Assembly: GCA_929200255.1 (NCBI GenBank) | Contig: CAKMYZ010000017.1 | Span: 1 to 64,000 of the forward strand | From: an uncultured Alphaproteobacteria bacterium | Lineage (GTDB): Bacteria > Pseudomonadota > Alphaproteobacteria > Rhodobacterales > Rhodobacteraceae | Reading direction: 5' to 3' | Length of the DNA: 64,000 nucleotides | Shown: in pieces, positions 27,307 to 34,667 of the stretch | Numbering within the stretch: position 1 is the first letter of the stretch | Layout of the letters: each line of letters opens with the position of its first letter | Position numbers and translations under genes: made by a program | Notes under the pieces: model-generated | Told to the model about the DNA's origin: nothing | What the model saw: only the letters and a program-made list of their open reading frames with translations | Databases searched by the model: none

Positions 27307-28395
27307 ATGCTTAAGATGAAAACCAGCGTCATTCTGGCCGCCGCTGTTGCAACAGCGCAAGCAGGCTGGGCCGAGGAAGTACGGGTCTACAACTGGTCCG
27401 ATTACATTGACGAAGACCTGCTGACCAAATTCGAAGAAGAAACCGGGTATGAGCTGATCTACGATGTCTTTGACAGCAACGAGGTGCTGGAAACAAAACT
27501 GCTTGCCGGTGGATCGGGGTATGATGTTGTGGTGCCATCAGGCACGTTCTTGCAGCGCCAGATCGCAGCAGGTGCGTTTCAGCCGCTGGATACATCCCTG
27601 CTGCAAAATGCGGGCAACCTCTGGGACGTGGTCCAGGCGCGCACCGAAACCTACGATCCGGGCGGGCAGTATTCGATCAACTACATGTGGGGCACCACGG
27701 GAATTGGTGTGAATGTCGACAAGGTGACAGAGCTTCTGGGTGAGGATGCGCCGATTGCGTCGCTCGATTTGATTTTTAACCCCGAGAACATGGAAAAACT
27801 GGCCGATTGCGGCGTGCATTTCCTTGATGCCCCGTCCGAGATTATCCCTGCCGCGCTGCAATACATCGGTGAAGACCCCGACAGTAAGGACGAGGACGTA
27901 TTGGCCAAGGCAGAGCCGATCCTGACAGCCGTGCGCCCATACGTGCAGAAGTATCACAGTTCTGAGTACATTTCGGCGCTGGCTAATGGTGATATCTGCG
28001 TGGCCTTTGGCTGGTCCGGCGACATCCTGCAATCGCGCGACCGCGCGTGGGAAGCCGACAACGGGGTAGAGGTCGCCTACAACGCGCCATCCGAGGGGGC
28101 GTTGATGTGGTTTGACCAAATGGCGATCCCTGTGGACGCGCCGAACCCCGCAGGTGCGCACGCCTTCCTTGATTTCATCATGGATGCGGAGAACATGGCT
28201 GCGGCGTCGAACTATGTCTACTACGCCAACGGCAACCTGGCATCGCAACCTTTGCTTGAGGAAGATGTGATCGGTGATCCGGCAATCTATCCAGATGCCG
28301 CAACGCTAGAGACGCTTTATACAACCACGCCTTATGACGCACGTGCGCAGCGCTTCGTGACCCGGATGTGGACACGTATCAAATCTGGTACCTAA
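27307..28395 (+). CDS. potF: polyamine ABC transporter substrate-binding protein
   Basis: PotF/SpuD-type proteins bind putrescine or spermidine in the periplasm. The 362-residue product begins with a signal peptide (MLKMKTSVILAAAVATAQAG, cleavage near A22), then EEVRVYNWSDYIDEDLLTKF, the typical polyamine-binding start, and YDVVVPSGTFLQRQIAAGAF. AGGGGAGACAGGG precedes the ATG. Preference between putrescine and spermidine depends on a few pocket residues I cannot assign safely. A 10-bp hairpin separates it from the ATPase gene. It heads the potFGHI-type operon. Confidence 0.92.
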   Translation: MLKMKTSVILAAAVATAQAGWAEEVRVYNWSDYIDEDLLTKFEEETGYELIYDVFDSNEVLETKLLAGGSGYDVVVPSGTFLQRQIAAGAFQPLDTSLLQNAGNLWDVVQARTETYDPGGQYSINYMWGTTGIGVNVDKVTELLGEDAPIASLDLIFNPENMEKLADCGVHFLDAPSEIIPAALQYIGEDPDSKDEDVLAKAEPILTAVRPYVQKYHSSEYISALANGDICVAFGWSGDILQSRDRAWEADNGVEVAYNAPSEGALMWFDQMAIPVDAPNPAGAHAFLDFIMDAENMAAASNYVYYANGNLASQPLLEEDVIGDPAIYPDAATLETLYTTTPYDARAQRFVTRMWTRIKSGT

Positions 28396-28404
28396 ATGCC
28401 GTGC

Positions 28405-28428
28405 CCGGCCCGCCATCCGGCGGGCCGG
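28405..28428 (+). terminator. 10-bp perfect hairpin between potF and potG
   Basis: CCGGCCCGCC (28405-28414), loop ATCC, GGCGGGCCGG (28419-28428). Very stable, no T-run, located just after the binding-protein gene and inside the operon. It probably stabilises the potF message or reduces downstream transcription. Confidence 0.7.
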
Positions 28429-28467
28429 ATTACTTTCCAGTCCCGGCCCCCGGAGCCCTGACCACAT

Positions 28468-29601
28468 ATGTCCCAAAACGAATTCGCGCCTTGGAATGAC
28501 CCTGCCGCAAAACCGTTGATCCAGTTCAAGAATGTCACCAAGCAATTCGGGGATTTTACCGCCGTCGATGATCTGAGTATCGACATCTACGAAAAAGAAT
28601 TCTTTGCTCTGCTTGGCCCATCTGGCTGTGGCAAAACAACGATGATGCGTATGCTGGCCGGGTTCGAAAAACCCACAAGCGGAACGATCCTGCTGGATGG
28701 CAAGGACATCTCGCCCATTCCACCAAACAAGCGCAGCGTGAACATGATGTTCCAGTCCTATGCGCTGTTCCCGCATCTGACGGTCTATGACAACATCGCC
28801 TTTGGTCTGAAGCGTTCAGCCATGCCCAGGGATGAAATCGATGGCCGGGTGAAAGACATGCTGCGTCTTGTCCAAATTGAACAGTTTGCCAGCCGCAAGC
28901 CAGAACAGATTTCCGGTGGACAGCGCCAGCGCGTGGCCTTGGCCCGTGCGCTGGCGAAAGCGCCCAAGCTGCTGTTGTTGGACGAGCCGCTTTCGGCGCT
29001 CGATAAAAAGTTGCGTCAGGACACCCAGTTTGAACTGATGGACATTCAGGAAAAGACCGGCACGACCTTTGTGATCGTGACCCATGATCAGGAAGAGGCA
29101 ATGACCGTCGCTTCTCGGGTCGCTGTGATGAATTTCGGCAAACTGGTGCAGGTCGATACACCCACCCAGATTTACGAGGCACCAAACAGTGCCTACGTGG
29201 CTGATTTCATCGGTGACGTGAATATCATCGAAGGCAATGTAACAAAGGATGGCGACAGGGTATCCATCGCATGGGCCGAGGGCCAGCCAGAGATTGTTGG
29301 CACCCCGTCACAGCCCATAGGCGATGGCCGGGTGAGCTTTATCATCCGTCCCGAAAAGATCGCGATTTCCTCAGACAAACCCGCCGACAGGCGCAACGCT
29401 GTGCGGGGCAAGGTGCTCGACATTGCGTATCTTGGCAACATGTCGACCTATCACGTGGAAATGCCTAACGGCACGGTGATCAAGGCGCAGGCCGCCAACC
29501 AGCGCCGTCGCGACAGCCTGCCGTTTACATGGGAAGACCCGGTGTGGCTGTCATGGAGCGATACCGCCGGTGTCGTGCTGGCGGGGTCGGGGCAAGTATG
29601 A
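28468..29601 (+). CDS. potG: polyamine ABC transporter ATPase
   Basis: The 377-residue protein has Walker A GPSGCGKTTMMRMLAG (about residues 50-65), Q-loop FQSYALFPHLTV, signature ISGGQRQRVALARAL (about 149-163), Walker B LLLDEPLSALD and switch His VTHDQEEAMTVA, followed by a TOBE domain (from about residue 290: VSFIIRPEKIAIS). This layout matches PotA/PotG, which drive putrescine or spermidine import. Its stop overlaps the potH start (ATGA). Confidence 0.93.
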   Translation: MSQNEFAPWNDPAAKPLIQFKNVTKQFGDFTAVDDLSIDIYEKEFFALLGPSGCGKTTMMRMLAGFEKPTSGTILLDGKDISPIPPNKRSVNMMFQSYALFPHLTVYDNIAFGLKRSAMPRDEIDGRVKDMLRLVQIEQFASRKPEQISGGQRQRVALARALAKAPKLLLLDEPLSALDKKLRQDTQFELMDIQEKTGTTFVIVTHDQEEAMTVASRVAVMNFGKLVQVDTPTQIYEAPNSAYVADFIGDVNIIEGNVTKDGDRVSIAWAEGQPEIVGTPSQPIGDGRVSFIIRPEKIAISSDKPADRRNAVRGKVLDIAYLGNMSTYHVEMPNGTVIKAQAANQRRRDSLPFTWEDPVWLSWSDTAGVVLAGSGQV

Positions 29602-30494
29602 ACTGGCGCCGCATTGCACTGATCTCTGTGCCATATGTGTGGCTGCTGGGGCTGTTTCTTGTCCCCTTTTTTATCGTTCTCAAGATATCGCTGTCAGACA
29701 TTGCATTGGCGATCCCGCCCTACACACCGACCCTGGAATTGTCCGAAGGCTGGTCTGGCCTGCGCGACCTGTTGGCACAACTGGATTCTGAGAATTTCGC
29801 TTTTCTGGCGGATGATGATCTGTACTGGAAAAGTTATCTATCCAGCGTGCAGATTGCCCTTATTTCGACGCTCATCTGTTTGCTGATCGGCTTTCCCATT
29901 GCCTATGGTATGGCTAACGCCCCAACCGAATGGCAACCGACCCTGATGCTTCTGGTGATCCTGCCGTTCTGGACCAGCTTTCTGATCCGGGTTTATTCGC
30001 TGATCGGCTTGCTGAGCCAGGAAGGGATGATTAATCAGTTCCTGATGTGGACCGGGATCATCAATGAACCGCTGATGATCCTCAATACCAATTGGGCTGT
30101 CTACATCGGGATCGTCTACACCTATTGCCCGTTCATGATCCTGCCGATTTACGCCACGCTGATCAAACAGGATGGGTCGCTTTTGGAAGCCGCCGAAGAT
30201 CTGGGCTGTTCCCGGACCGAGGCCTTTTGGCGTATCACCGTCCCGCTGTCCAAGGCGGGTATCATCGCAGGATGTTTCCTTGTCTTCATCCCTGCGCTGG
30301 GCGAATTTGTGATCCCGTCGCTGCTTGGCGGCTCTGGTACCCTGATGATCGGTAAGGTCCTGTTTGAGGAGTTCTTTGCCAACCGTGACTGGCCGGTGGC
30401 CAGTGCGGTTGCGGTGATCCTGCTGCTGATCCTGATCATCCCCATCGTGATGTACCAGCGCAATGAACAGAAAATGATGGAGGCCGACACATGA
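29598..30494 (+). CDS. potH: polyamine ABC transporter permease PotH-like
   Basis: The start at 29598 (MNWRRIALISVPYVWLLGLF) overlaps the ATPase stop and gives 298 residues. There are six hydrophobic segments and the coupling loop LLEAAEDLGCSRTEAFWRIT around residues 196-215, followed by PLSKAGIIAGCFLVFIPALG. This is the PotB/PotH type of permease. The frame is open upstream, inside the ATPase gene, but carries no permease features. It overlaps potI by ATGA. Confidence 0.93.
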   Translation: MNWRRIALISVPYVWLLGLFLVPFFIVLKISLSDIALAIPPYTPTLELSEGWSGLRDLLAQLDSENFAFLADDDLYWKSYLSSVQIALISTLICLLIGFPIAYGMANAPTEWQPTLMLLVILPFWTSFLIRVYSLIGLLSQEGMINQFLMWTGIINEPLMILNTNWAVYIGIVYTYCPFMILPIYATLIKQDGSLLEAAEDLGCSRTEAFWRITVPLSKAGIIAGCFLVFIPALGEFVIPSLLGGSGTLMIGKVLFEEFFANRDWPVASAVAVILLLILIIPIVMYQRNEQKMMEADT

Positions 30495-31309
30495 GACGGC
30501 TGACATGGTTCAATGCCACTTCACTGACGTTGGGTTTCGCATTCCTCTACATCCCGATGATCATCGTGATCATCTACAGCTTTAACGAAAGCCGCCTTGT
30601 CACAGTCTGGGGCGGGTTTTCGACCAAATGGTACGGCGAGCTTTTCCAGAATGAAGCGTTTCTGGATGCCGCCTTGGTCACGTTCCAGGTTGGCTTGATC
30701 TCATCCTTCATTGCCACGGTTTTGGGCACGATGGGGGCCTATGTTCTGGTGCGAGGCGGGCGGTTTTTTGGACGCACGCTGTTTTCCGGCATGATCTACG
30801 CACCGCTTGTGATGCCCGAAGTCATCACGGGTCTGTCGTTGCTGCTTCTCTTCATCTCAATCGGGCTGGACCGGGGGATGACCACAATCGTGCTGGCCCA
30901 CGCGACCTTTTCGATGTGCTACGTTTCGGTCGTGGTCAGCTCGCGATTGGTCAGCTTTGACCGTTCCGTGGAAGAGGCCGCCCTTGACTTGGGGTGTACG
31001 CCTTTTGATGCGTTTTGCTGTGTTACCTTGCCAATCATTGCACCGGCTGTGATTTCTGGTTGGTTGCTGGCGCTAACACTGTCGCTTGATGATCTGGTGA
31101 TCGCGTCTTTTGTGGCCGGGCCGTCGTCGACAACACTGCCGATCAAGGTCTTCAGTTCGGTCCGGCTAGGCGTCAGCCCGGAAATCAACGCACTATCTAC
31201 GATCCTGATCGGGATTGTCACGATTGGTACAGTTGCGGTCTCGCTGACAACAAAGCGGGCCGCGCTACGCCGCAAACGGGAACAGCAGATGGCTGAACAG
31301 GCAAGCTAG
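30491..31309 (+). CDS. potI: polyamine ABC transporter permease PotI-like
   Basis: The 272-residue second permease has six membrane segments and the coupling loop VEEAALDLGCTPFDAFCCVT near residues 157-176, then PIIAPAVISGWLLALTLSLDD, the PotC/PotI hallmark. Its ATG lies in the potH stop. It ends the importer operon; a weak hairpin lies 50 bases downstream. Confidence 0.93.
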   Translation: MRRLTWFNATSLTLGFAFLYIPMIIVIIYSFNESRLVTVWGGFSTKWYGELFQNEAFLDAALVTFQVGLISSFIATVLGTMGAYVLVRGGRFFGRTLFSGMIYAPLVMPEVITGLSLLLLFISIGLDRGMTTIVLAHATFSMCYVSVVVSSRLVSFDRSVEEAALDLGCTPFDAFCCVTLPIIAPAVISGWLLALTLSLDDLVIASFVAGPSSTTLPIKVFSSVRLGVSPEINALSTILIGIVTIGTVAVSLTTKRAALRRKREQQMAEQAS

Positions 31310-31361
31310 CCCCCGATGACGCTCGGGAGCCCGGGAAATTGGCTGTCGATTCTATGATCGG

Positions 31362-31389
31362 ACCCGGAACTTCGGAAGGGAATCCGGGT
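31362..31389 (+). terminator. weak hairpin downstream of potI
   Basis: ACCCGGA (31362-31368) pairs with TCCGGGT (31383-31389) around a 14-base loop; C- and T-rich sequence follows without a true T-run. It may end the potFGHI transcript. Confidence 0.35.
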
Positions 31390-31463
31390 TCCCAGTCCCC
31401 CTCTATTTCGCCAGGGACGCGTTAAGCTATTGTAAAATATAAGTTTACCTTCTTCTTGAGGTA

Positions 31464-31500
31464 TGAACAGTTTGTGAACGCCATGTTTCGAACCGGTTCA
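31464..31500. promoter_or_regulatory. two PhoP-box-like 6-5-6 direct repeats in opposite orientation
   Basis: On the minus strand 31480-31464 reads CGTTCA-CAAAC-TGTTCA, and on the plus strand 31484-31500 reads TGTTTC-GAACC-GGTTCA. Both have the hexamer-5-hexamer geometry of the PhoP box (consensus TGTTTA or GGTTTA twice). They are three bases apart and lie about 80 bases before the 60-codon gene of a unit that ends in a PhoP/PhoQ-like pair. Function is inferred. Confidence 0.45.
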
Positions 31501-31579
31501 CCGCCTCTATGTCAATTACGACTAGTAGGGCGAATACTCGCGAATCTGCTGGTTCGTTGAGTTTGAGGAGAAAGACGGA

Positions 31580-31762
31580 ATGACCGCGACCAATTTTAGC
31601 TTTTTGAAGGATACCAGTGCGGAAGAATTCCGTCATAACGAGATAGAGATCATGACCGGTGCGATTGATGCGGTTGCAACAGAATCCGCTCGTTTTCCCA
31701 GTATTGATAGCGTTGTTTGTGATCTTGAAGAAAGATGGGAAACATTTGCTCTTGTAGCATAA
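31580..31762 (+). CDS. 60-residue hypothetical protein
   Basis: The ATG follows an excellent ribosome site (GAGGAGAAAG, five bases spacing). The acidic product starts MTATNFSFLKDTSAEEFRHN, continues EIEIMTGAIDAVATESARFP and ends WETFALVA. There is no signal peptide or membrane segment and I do not recognise a family. It is 37 bases upstream of the PepSY gene in the same direction and downstream of the PhoP-box-like sites, so it is probably the first gene of that unit. The region 31310-31579 before it holds only the sites described. Confidence 0.6.
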   Translation: MTATNFSFLKDTSAEEFRHNEIEIMTGAIDAVATESARFPSIDSVVCDLEERWETFALVA

Positions 31763-31799
31763 ACCCCATGTCAACAAATATGAAAGCCGACCGCTGAAA

Positions 31800-32315
31800 A
31801 TGGGTATTCAATTTAGAGCAGTTATGCTCGCAGCCATATTGGGTTTACCACCGCACAGCGCCGCGGCTGACATGCGCGAACTGTCTCAGGAACAGATGCG
31901 CCAACTGGTTGTACAGCAACAAGTCCTGGGTGCCGAGGCCATCATGACGAATGCTGCCGCGATGTTTGGCGGCGATGTGATGGACATCCGCGGGTTCCTT
32001 TCCGAAGGCCGGATGACATATCGCCTGCTTCTGAAGCGCGACGACGGGTCGGTCATTGAAGTACTTTTTAATGGGGTGAACGGTCAGCGGGTTTCCGACA
32101 ATAGCGAAATGGGGCGGAGCGTTTCGGCAAGTGCACGAAGCAACAACGGCAACGGTAACTCCGGCAACAACGGCAACGGCAACTCTGGCAACAACGGCAA
32201 CGGTAACTCTGGCAACAACGGCAACGGTAACTCTGGCAACAACGGCAACGGTAACTCTGGCAACAACGGCAACGGCAACTCTGGTGGCGGAAAAGGTAAC
32301 GGTCGCGGTAACTAG
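31800..32315 (+). CDS. exported PepSY-domain protein with NNGNGNSG repeat tail
   Basis: The 171-residue product has a signal peptide (MGIQFRAVMLAAILGLPPHS, cleavage near A23), a compact PepSY-like domain at about residues 25-98 (GGDVMDIRGFLSEGRMTYRL then LLKRDDGSVIEVLFNGVNGQ), and a low-complexity tail of six NNGNGNSG units (residues 115-162) ending GGGKGNGRGN. PepSY domains often occur in periplasmic proteins that modulate sensor kinases or proteases. Directly downstream are a response regulator and a kinase, so it may be an accessory sensor or a target of that system. The tail is very Asn/Gly-rich and may bind wall, metal or ions; this is inference. Confidence 0.75.
   Translation: MGIQFRAVMLAAILGLPPHSAAADMRELSQEQMRQLVVQQQVLGAEAIMTNAAAMFGGDVMDIRGFLSEGRMTYRLLLKRDDGSVIEVLFNGVNGQRVSDNSEMGRSVSASARSNNGNGNSGNNGNGNSGNNGNGNSGNNGNGNSGNNGNGNSGNNGNGNSGGGKGNGRGN
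32142..32285 (+). repeat. six tandem 24-bp coding repeats (NNGNGNSG)
   Basis: Six in-frame copies of a 24-base unit (AACAACGGCAACGGTAACTC plus four bases), differing only at third positions such as GGT/GGC and TCC/TCT. They encode the tail of the PepSY protein. High identity at synonymous sites indicates recent expansion by slippage or unequal exchange, so copy number may vary among strains. Confidence 0.95.
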
Positions 32316-32368
32316 GTCCGTGTGCATTTTTCTGGCAATTTCGAACACATCTCACTAGCAGTTGATGT

Positions 32369-33031
32369 ATGCGTATTCTTGTTGTCGAAGATGATGTCGA
32401 ACTCGCGGATCAAGTGAAGCTTTCCCTGTCTAGGGAAGGGCATGCAATTGATCTGGCCGCCGATGGCGAAGAGGCAAAGTTTCTAGGGGAAACTGAGCCC
32501 TATGACCTGATCGTGCTGGACCTTGGATTGCCCAATCTGGACGGTATCACTGTTCTGAAAGCGTGGCGAAACGCTGGTATCGACATCCCCATTCTCATTC
32601 TCACCGCCCGCGATGGGTGGGCGGACCGTGTTGACGGGCTTGATGCGGGCGCGGACGACTATCTGACAAAGCCCTTTCATGTACCTGAGTTGCTGGCGCG
32701 TTCGCGCGCCTTGCTGCGTCGTAATTCGACGCAACGCAATCCGGTGTTCAAAAAGAATGGCGTTAGCTTTGATAGCAGGAATGGTCGGGTCACTCTTGAT
32801 CAGCTTCAAGTCATCTTGACGGCTCAGGAAACTGCGGTGCTGTCCTATCTCTTCCACAATGCCAATCGTCCGATTTCGCGGACAGAACTGTCCGAACATA
32901 TCTATGAATATGGCGACGATCGCGATTCCAACACGATTGCGGTCTTTGTCACTCGGCTGCGCAAGAAGTTGGGGAATGATTTGATCCAAACGGAACATGG
33001 TCGAGGCTATTCGATCCAGCTTGATACGTGA
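32369..33031 (+). CDS. OmpR/PhoP family response regulator
   Basis: The 220-residue protein has a receiver domain (acidic E7 D8 D9, phospho-acceptor D51 in VLDLGLPNLDG, T79, K101 in LTKPF) and a winged-helix DNA-binding domain from about residue 125 (NRPISRTELSEHIYEYGDDR). The sequence resembles PhoP/QseB regulators. It lies 53 bases after the PepSY gene and overlaps the kinase start, and could bind the PhoP-box-like sites at 31464-31500. Confidence 0.93.
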   Translation: MRILVVEDDVELADQVKLSLSREGHAIDLAADGEEAKFLGETEPYDLIVLDLGLPNLDGITVLKAWRNAGIDIPILILTARDGWADRVDGLDAGADDYLTKPFHVPELLARSRALLRRNSTQRNPVFKKNGVSFDSRNGRVTLDQLQVILTAQETAVLSYLFHNANRPISRTELSEHIYEYGDDRDSNTIAVFVTRLRKKLGNDLIQTEHGRGYSIQLDT

Positions 33032-34362
33032 AGTCGCTTCGCAGCCGCGCTGTTGCCGGTGGGGCGGTATGGGCCACAGTTGTCACCGTGGCAGGTACAA
33101 ATGCTGTTGGCAGTTATCTTGATAACCTGACACTTTCGCGGTTTGATGAATTCCTGACGGCGCGGCATGCGCAGGTTGTTGTGGCATTGGCAAACAGCCA
33201 CGGCGAGGCCGAGGAGATGCCACACCAGATTGGTGATCCTGTCTATCAAAGACCATTTTCGGGAACTTACTGGCAGGCCCAAAGCGATGACGGGCGGGTA
33301 CTTGTCTCCCGATCAATGGCCGATACCCTTTTGCCGGCAATTCCATCCCCCGGAACCGATCCTACCGTGCAGAACCTAACTGGACCTGCCAATCAGGAAT
33401 TGCGTGCGTTGTCCCAAGAGGTGATGCTTGACGATGGATCGACCTGGATTGTCAAAGTTGCCTTATCGACCAACGCGATGGAAGCTGATCAAAACGAACT
33501 CAGACGCCGGTTGAACGTCTCTTTCGCTTTTGTTGGTGTTTTGGCGATTGCCGGCGCCTTGCTGATTGTCTGGTTTACGCTCAGGCCGCTATCGCAGCTG
33601 CGCAGGGATGTCATCGCGCGTCACGAATATGAAGGCGAACTGCCAACCGAAGACTATCCGCTGGAAGTTCGCCCGCTTGTCATTGAAATCAACAATCTTC
33701 TGGATCGGAACCGGGATATTGTTGATCGGTCCCGTAGGCAGACCGCTGATCTGGCCCATGCGATCAAGACTCCGTCCTCGGTGCTGCGCAATGAGTTGTT
33801 TGAACTGCAGTTGAGTGGCGCAGCTGTGCAAAGTGGCATTAATGCGCTTGATCGTCTGGACGCCCAGCTCAACCGTTCGTTTGCGCGGATGAAAGCCTCG
33901 CAAGATGGGGCATCGGAAAAAGAAGTCACCAGTCTGGATGTCAGTCTGGCCCGTCTGGGGCGCGCATTTACGGCATTGGCCAAAAACAAACACCGCGAGG
34001 TGATACTGGATATTCCGCCCGACCTTCACGCTAAAATTAACCAGATCGACTTTGAAGAGATCCTAGGCAATCTTCTGGATAACGCGCTCAAGTGGTCGAA
34101 TACTGCGATCTGCCTCAGCGCGGCGTCCTCTGATGAATGGGTGCAGATAAGCGTTGAAGATGACGGTGACGGCATTGCGCAAGACGGCGAGAAACGGGTG
34201 CTGATCAGCGGCCAACGTCTGGACGAGACCAAACCGGGGACCGGCTTGGGGCTGGCGATCGCATCTGATCTGGTTGCGGCCTATCAAGGCACGATTGATG
34301 TTGGCCGCTCTCAGACGATGGGCGGCGCGAGGATCGCCGTGAAATTGCCGTGCGCAGAATAG
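33028..34362 (+). CDS. PhoQ-like sensor histidine kinase
   Basis: The 444-residue membrane kinase starts at GTG 33028, overlapping the regulator stop. It has a first membrane segment (about 8-28), a periplasmic sensor region (about 30-163), a second segment (about 164-186) and a HAMP-like stretch. The phospho-acceptor H244 sits in DLAHAIKTP, a PhoQ-style box (PhoQ has DLTHSLKTP) rather than the usual DLSHELRTP. The catalytic domain has N347/N352 in NLLDNALKW, the G1 box DDGDGIA and TGLGLAIA. The stimulus is unknown; divalent cations or cationic peptides would be expected of a true PhoQ. Confidence 0.9.
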   Translation: MKSLRSRAVAGGAVWATVVTVAGTNAVGSYLDNLTLSRFDEFLTARHAQVVVALANSHGEAEEMPHQIGDPVYQRPFSGTYWQAQSDDGRVLVSRSMADTLLPAIPSPGTDPTVQNLTGPANQELRALSQEVMLDDGSTWIVKVALSTNAMEADQNELRRRLNVSFAFVGVLAIAGALLIVWFTLRPLSQLRRDVIARHEYEGELPTEDYPLEVRPLVIEINNLLDRNRDIVDRSRRQTADLAHAIKTPSSVLRNELFELQLSGAAVQSGINALDRLDAQLNRSFARMKASQDGASEKEVTSLDVSLARLGRAFTALAKNKHREVILDIPPDLHAKINQIDFEEILGNLLDNALKWSNTAICLSAASSDEWVQISVEDDGDGIAQDGEKRVLISGQRLDETKPGTGLGLAIASDLVAAYQGTIDVGRSQTMGGARIAVKLPCAE

Positions 34363-34494
34363 TAGGTCACCCGGTCAGATCAGATAGGTGGATCGGAAGG
34401 ATTGGGCAAATACATGGCTGTCAAAAACGTCCGGCACGCGGCACAGATTTCGTAACCTCGGAAACCGCGGTGTGCAATTGGCAAGGCCTAGTGT

Positions 34495-34519
34495 CGCAAT
34501 GCACTGGATTTCCATTGCG
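34495..34519. promoter_or_regulatory. inverted repeat upstream of the glycerol-type operon, within the 34363-34667 gap
   Basis: CGCAATG (34495-34501) and CATTGCG (34513-34519) are exact arms 11 bases apart, followed by a strongly A+T-rich stretch (about 34522-34592). This is a plausible operator next to a promoter. TTGACA at 34590-34595 is a possible -35 but its -10 partner is weak. Nothing else was seen in the 305-base gap between the kinase and the binding-protein gene. Confidence 0.4.
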
Positions 34520-34667
34520 CAAAGTAGTTAAAAATATTGTTATAAAATAATGTGTTATCCATACATAACTCTTCTACTAAAATATTAGTTTGACAGATTC
34601 ACCTTTCCGCGCTCACATTAGCGTGTCGGCGAAAACCGGCACAAAACATCTCAAGGGAGGAGAAAAG

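Noticed and set aside
31487-31510. tRNA T-loop-like text (GGTTCGAAAC on the minus strand)
   Set aside because: The flanking bases do not pair as a T-arm and no acceptor or anticodon arm is present.
32142-32285. Tandem 24-bp repeats that might suggest a CRISPR array
   Set aside because: There are no unique spacers; the units are contiguous, in frame and encode NNGNGNSG in a signal-peptide protein.
34350-34550. Open frame of 66 codons after the kinase
   Set aside because: It starts inside the kinase end, lacks a ribosome site and enters an A+T-rich non-coding stretch.
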